A stretch of 64,000 nt of DNA, from the NCBI RefSeq assembly GCF_008932115.1, contig NZ_CP044543.1, positions 6,020,501 through 6,084,500 on the forward strand. Direction: 5' to 3'. The DNA comes from Bradyrhizobium betae (GTDB lineage: Bacteria > Pseudomonadota > Alphaproteobacteria > Rhizobiales > Xanthobacteraceae). Shown in pieces: positions 62,432 to 64,000 of this stretch. Under the pieces are notes generated by a model. The model was not told the DNA's origin and did not search any database. It was given only the letters and a program-made list of their open reading frames with translations. Position numbers and translations under genes: made by a program. Each line of letters begins with the position of its first letter. Positions within the stretch are counted from its first letter, which is position 1.

Positions 62432-62580
62432 GGCGAGGCGTATTGCAGATTGGCAACACTGCGCAGCAAGACGGGCTGTGTCATTCGAGCGAATGACGCG
62501 GACAGCGCGGGCTCCCCTTAAGCCTGATCCATCGGTGACCGACTCGCAAACTGTGCGGTCGACGGATGGAAGGGCCGCAG

Positions 62581-63444
62581 ATGTCTTGTCGGATTGTCCT
62601 GAAAGAGCTTGCCGGGGCTGCTGCAGCGGCAGGCATGCTTTGCCTCGGCCTCGCCGGTGCGCACGCGGCGGATATCGCTCCGCGTTATGTCAAGGCCCCG
62701 GCAGCGGCCGCGGTCTGGGACTGGACGGGCTTCTATGCCGGCGCCGACATCGGCGGAGTCAAAGCCACGACAGGCGGGCGTTCGAACTTCTTTCAGGACG
62801 ACGACACCCCCGAATTTGTCAACAACCCACAGCCGTCACCGGCATCGTCGACGTCGTCGGCCATCGGCGGCGTTCATCTCGGCTACAACTGGCAGATCTC
62901 GCATCTGGTGCTGGGCCTGGAAGGCGACTGGCAATGGGCGTCGGCCAGGCACTCGTTCTGTCGCCAGACCGATATCGGGAGCGACCCATGCAGTGACGAC
63001 AGCGGCAGAGGCTTCCTCACGCTGCAGGGCGAGACGAGAGGGATCGGAACCGTGCGTGGGCGTCTCGGCTATGCCTTCGACCGCGTCCTGGTCTACGGCA
63101 CCGGCGGTGTCGCGTTCGTGGATGCGCGCGATTCGATCACCGCCGATTGCCGGGTCGCCGGATGCGCCAACTCTGGCACCAGGAATCTGACCACGGCGAC
63201 TTTCTCCAGCGTCAAGACCGGCTGGGTGGCCGGCGTCGGCGCGGAGTTGATGCTGTCGCCGAACTGGATCGTGCGGTCCGAATATCTGCACGTCGATGTC
63301 GGAACGGCTTCCGATACGTTCAATCTGGCTCCTGCGAATTGTCAGGGAGGGCCGTGCGGCGCATCCTGGTCGCGCAGCCAGCATTACGACATCGGCCGGG
63401 TCGGCTTCAGCTACAAATTCGGCGGCGCCACGCGGATCGACTGA
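62581..63444 (+). CDS. Outer-membrane beta-barrel protein (Omp25/Omp31-like)
   Basis: 287-residue small outer-membrane protein typical of rhizobia. The signal peptide ends AGAHAAD. WDWTGFYAGADIGGV is the hallmark first strand, GGVHLGYNWQISHLVLGLEG and VRGRLGYAFDRVLVYGTGGV are repeated strand pairs, and the barrel closes with VGFSYKFGG. Six cysteines in four loops (such as CRQTDIGSDPC) are more than usual in this family and suggest external disulfides. The ATG at 62581 with GGAAGGG upstream is preferred over the ATG at 62566. A strong terminator follows. Confidence 0.9.
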   Translation: MSCRIVLKELAGAAAAAGMLCLGLAGAHAADIAPRYVKAPAAAAVWDWTGFYAGADIGGVKATTGGRSNFFQDDDTPEFVNNPQPSPASSTSSAIGGVHLGYNWQISHLVLGLEGDWQWASARHSFCRQTDIGSDPCSDDSGRGFLTLQGETRGIGTVRGRLGYAFDRVLVYGTGGVAFVDARDSITADCRVAGCANSGTRNLTTATFSSVKTGWVAGVGAELMLSPNWIVRSEYLHVDVGTASDTFNLAPANCQGGPCGASWSRSQHYDIGRVGFSYKFGGATRID

Positions 63445-63469
63445 TCTCGCCGATCGCTCAAGCCAACTC

Positions 63470-63497
63470 AACCCGGCCTTCGGCCGGGTTGTTTTTT
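63470..63497 (+). terminator. Rho-independent terminator after the Omp25-like gene
   Basis: Perfect 9-base stem AACCCGGCC / GGCCGGGTT with a TTC loop followed by GTTTTTT, 25 bases after the stop. Confidence 0.95.
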
Positions 63498-63515
63498 GAT
63501 GCCGTGGCGGTCGCG

Positions 63516-64000
63516 CTAGCGCGCAGCGAGCCGTGACGGTGCCTTCGTCTCGACCCGTCCGGCCGTCAGCGCCATCGTCGCCACGCTGACGACGCGCGCG
63601 ATGACGTCCTCGACATCGTCGAGGTCGCATTTGCCTTCCGACAGTTTTATCAGCCGCTCGCTCTCGCGGATGGTGTGGTGCGCCATGGCGAGCGCGAAGT
63701 TGAGGCCCCAGTAGATATCGACGTCGCTGCGGTCGGGCAGGGCCCGCCGCATCGCGCCGGCGAACTTCCGCAAATGGTCGATCTCGCGGTTCTTGATGCG
63801 TCGGATCGGCGGCACGGATTCGATCGAGGCGCGGATCATGAAGCGCGCCGCGGTCGAGCGCTGGTTCTCAGGGCCGAGACAGCCGCGCAGGGTCGGCCCG
63901 ACCAGCGCGTGCAGGATCACCTCGATCGGGGCGCGACCACCGCCTTGCTCTTCCGCCGCCTTCAACTCGCGCAGGCGCTCGCGGTTGGTCGCGATCGAGC
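63516..64000 (-). CDS. TetR/AcrR-family regulator, C-terminal part (cut by the window end)
   Basis: The frame is open to the last base of the window, so the N-terminus with the HTH is outside. The visible 160 residues are all-helical: TNRERLRELKAAEE, APIEVILHALVGPTLRGCLG, FMIRASIESVPPIRRIKNRE, and NFALAMAHHTIRESERLIKL. This is the layout of the ligand-binding half of TetR regulators that have a 'PINRERL' linker and C-terminal helices. Assignment to TetR is by recognition of that pattern, without the HTH. The target is unknown; it converges on the Omp25-like gene. Confidence 0.65.
   Translation of the reverse strand, partial: SIATNRERLRELKAAEEQGGGRAPIEVILHALVGPTLRGCLGPENQRSTAARFMIRASIESVPPIRRIKNREIDHLRKFAGAMRRALPDRSDVDIYWGLNFALAMAHHTIRESERLIKLSEGKCDLDDVEDVIARVVSVATMALTAGRVETKAPSRLAAR

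Overview
The window is a GC-rich alphaproteobacterial chromosome segment, most likely Bradyrhizobium or a close relative. The inference rests on the GC and codon style, an Omp25/31-type barrel protein, and short palindromic elements (15695-15737, 52904-52947, 60582-60604) that I recognise as common in that group. No tRNA, rRNA, CRISPR array or complete insertion sequence was seen.

Region 1 (about 1-20900) is an exopolysaccharide/surface-glycan locus. It holds a cut methyltransferase, a GT2 glycosyltransferase, a Wzx-type flippase, two GT4 glycosyltransferases, an AsnB-type amidotransferase, an aldo/keto reductase, a GMC oxidoreductase, an SGNH-like protein with an MBOAT acyltransferase, gmd and fcl (GDP-L-fucose synthesis), a NodU-family carbamoyltransferase, a secreted beta-helix (pectate-lyase-like) protein and a periplasmic parvulin. 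The final assembly and export parts lie 18-35 kb away: a Wza-like lipoprotein (38412), an ExoY/WcaJ-like phosphoglycosyltransferase (50838) and a Wzc-like autokinase (52949, minus). No Wzy polymerase was recognised.

Region 2 (about 21460-50690) is inserted between these glycan genes and is the most interesting part. It contains an 8-cysteine PstS-like secreted protein, a GspC/N-like protein, a 4,406-residue FhaB-type exoprotein, a TpsB/FhaC-type outer-membrane transporter, and directly after it a DUF2341-LamG-ExbB fusion, ExbD, TonB, a large porin-like protein, a coiled-coil periplasmic protein and a second parvulin. On the opposite strand is a FecI-type ECF sigma factor overlapping a 'mini-FecR' that has only the cytoplasmic DUF4880 domain. 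The composition resembles the Pseudomonas aeruginosa PUMA3/PdtAB locus (ECF sigma and anti-sigma, TPS pair, ExbB/ExbD/TonB, parvulin, near a type II secretion system and a PstS-like phosphatase). It differs in the sensor-like domain fused to ExbB, the truncated anti-sigma, the absence of any TonB-dependent receptor, and its interleaving with wza and a lytic transglycosylase.

Region 3 (about 52300-64000) holds a lone IS3-OrfA-like HTH protein, the Wzc kinase, a DUF2231 membrane protein overlapping a sorbosone-dehydrogenase-like lipoprotein, a probably frameshifted orphan Phd antitoxin, an MFS carrier, a CaiB-type CoA transferase, a BKACE-family enzyme, a small unknown protein, a RidA protein, an Omp25-like barrel protein with a strong terminator, and a TetR regulator cut by the window end.
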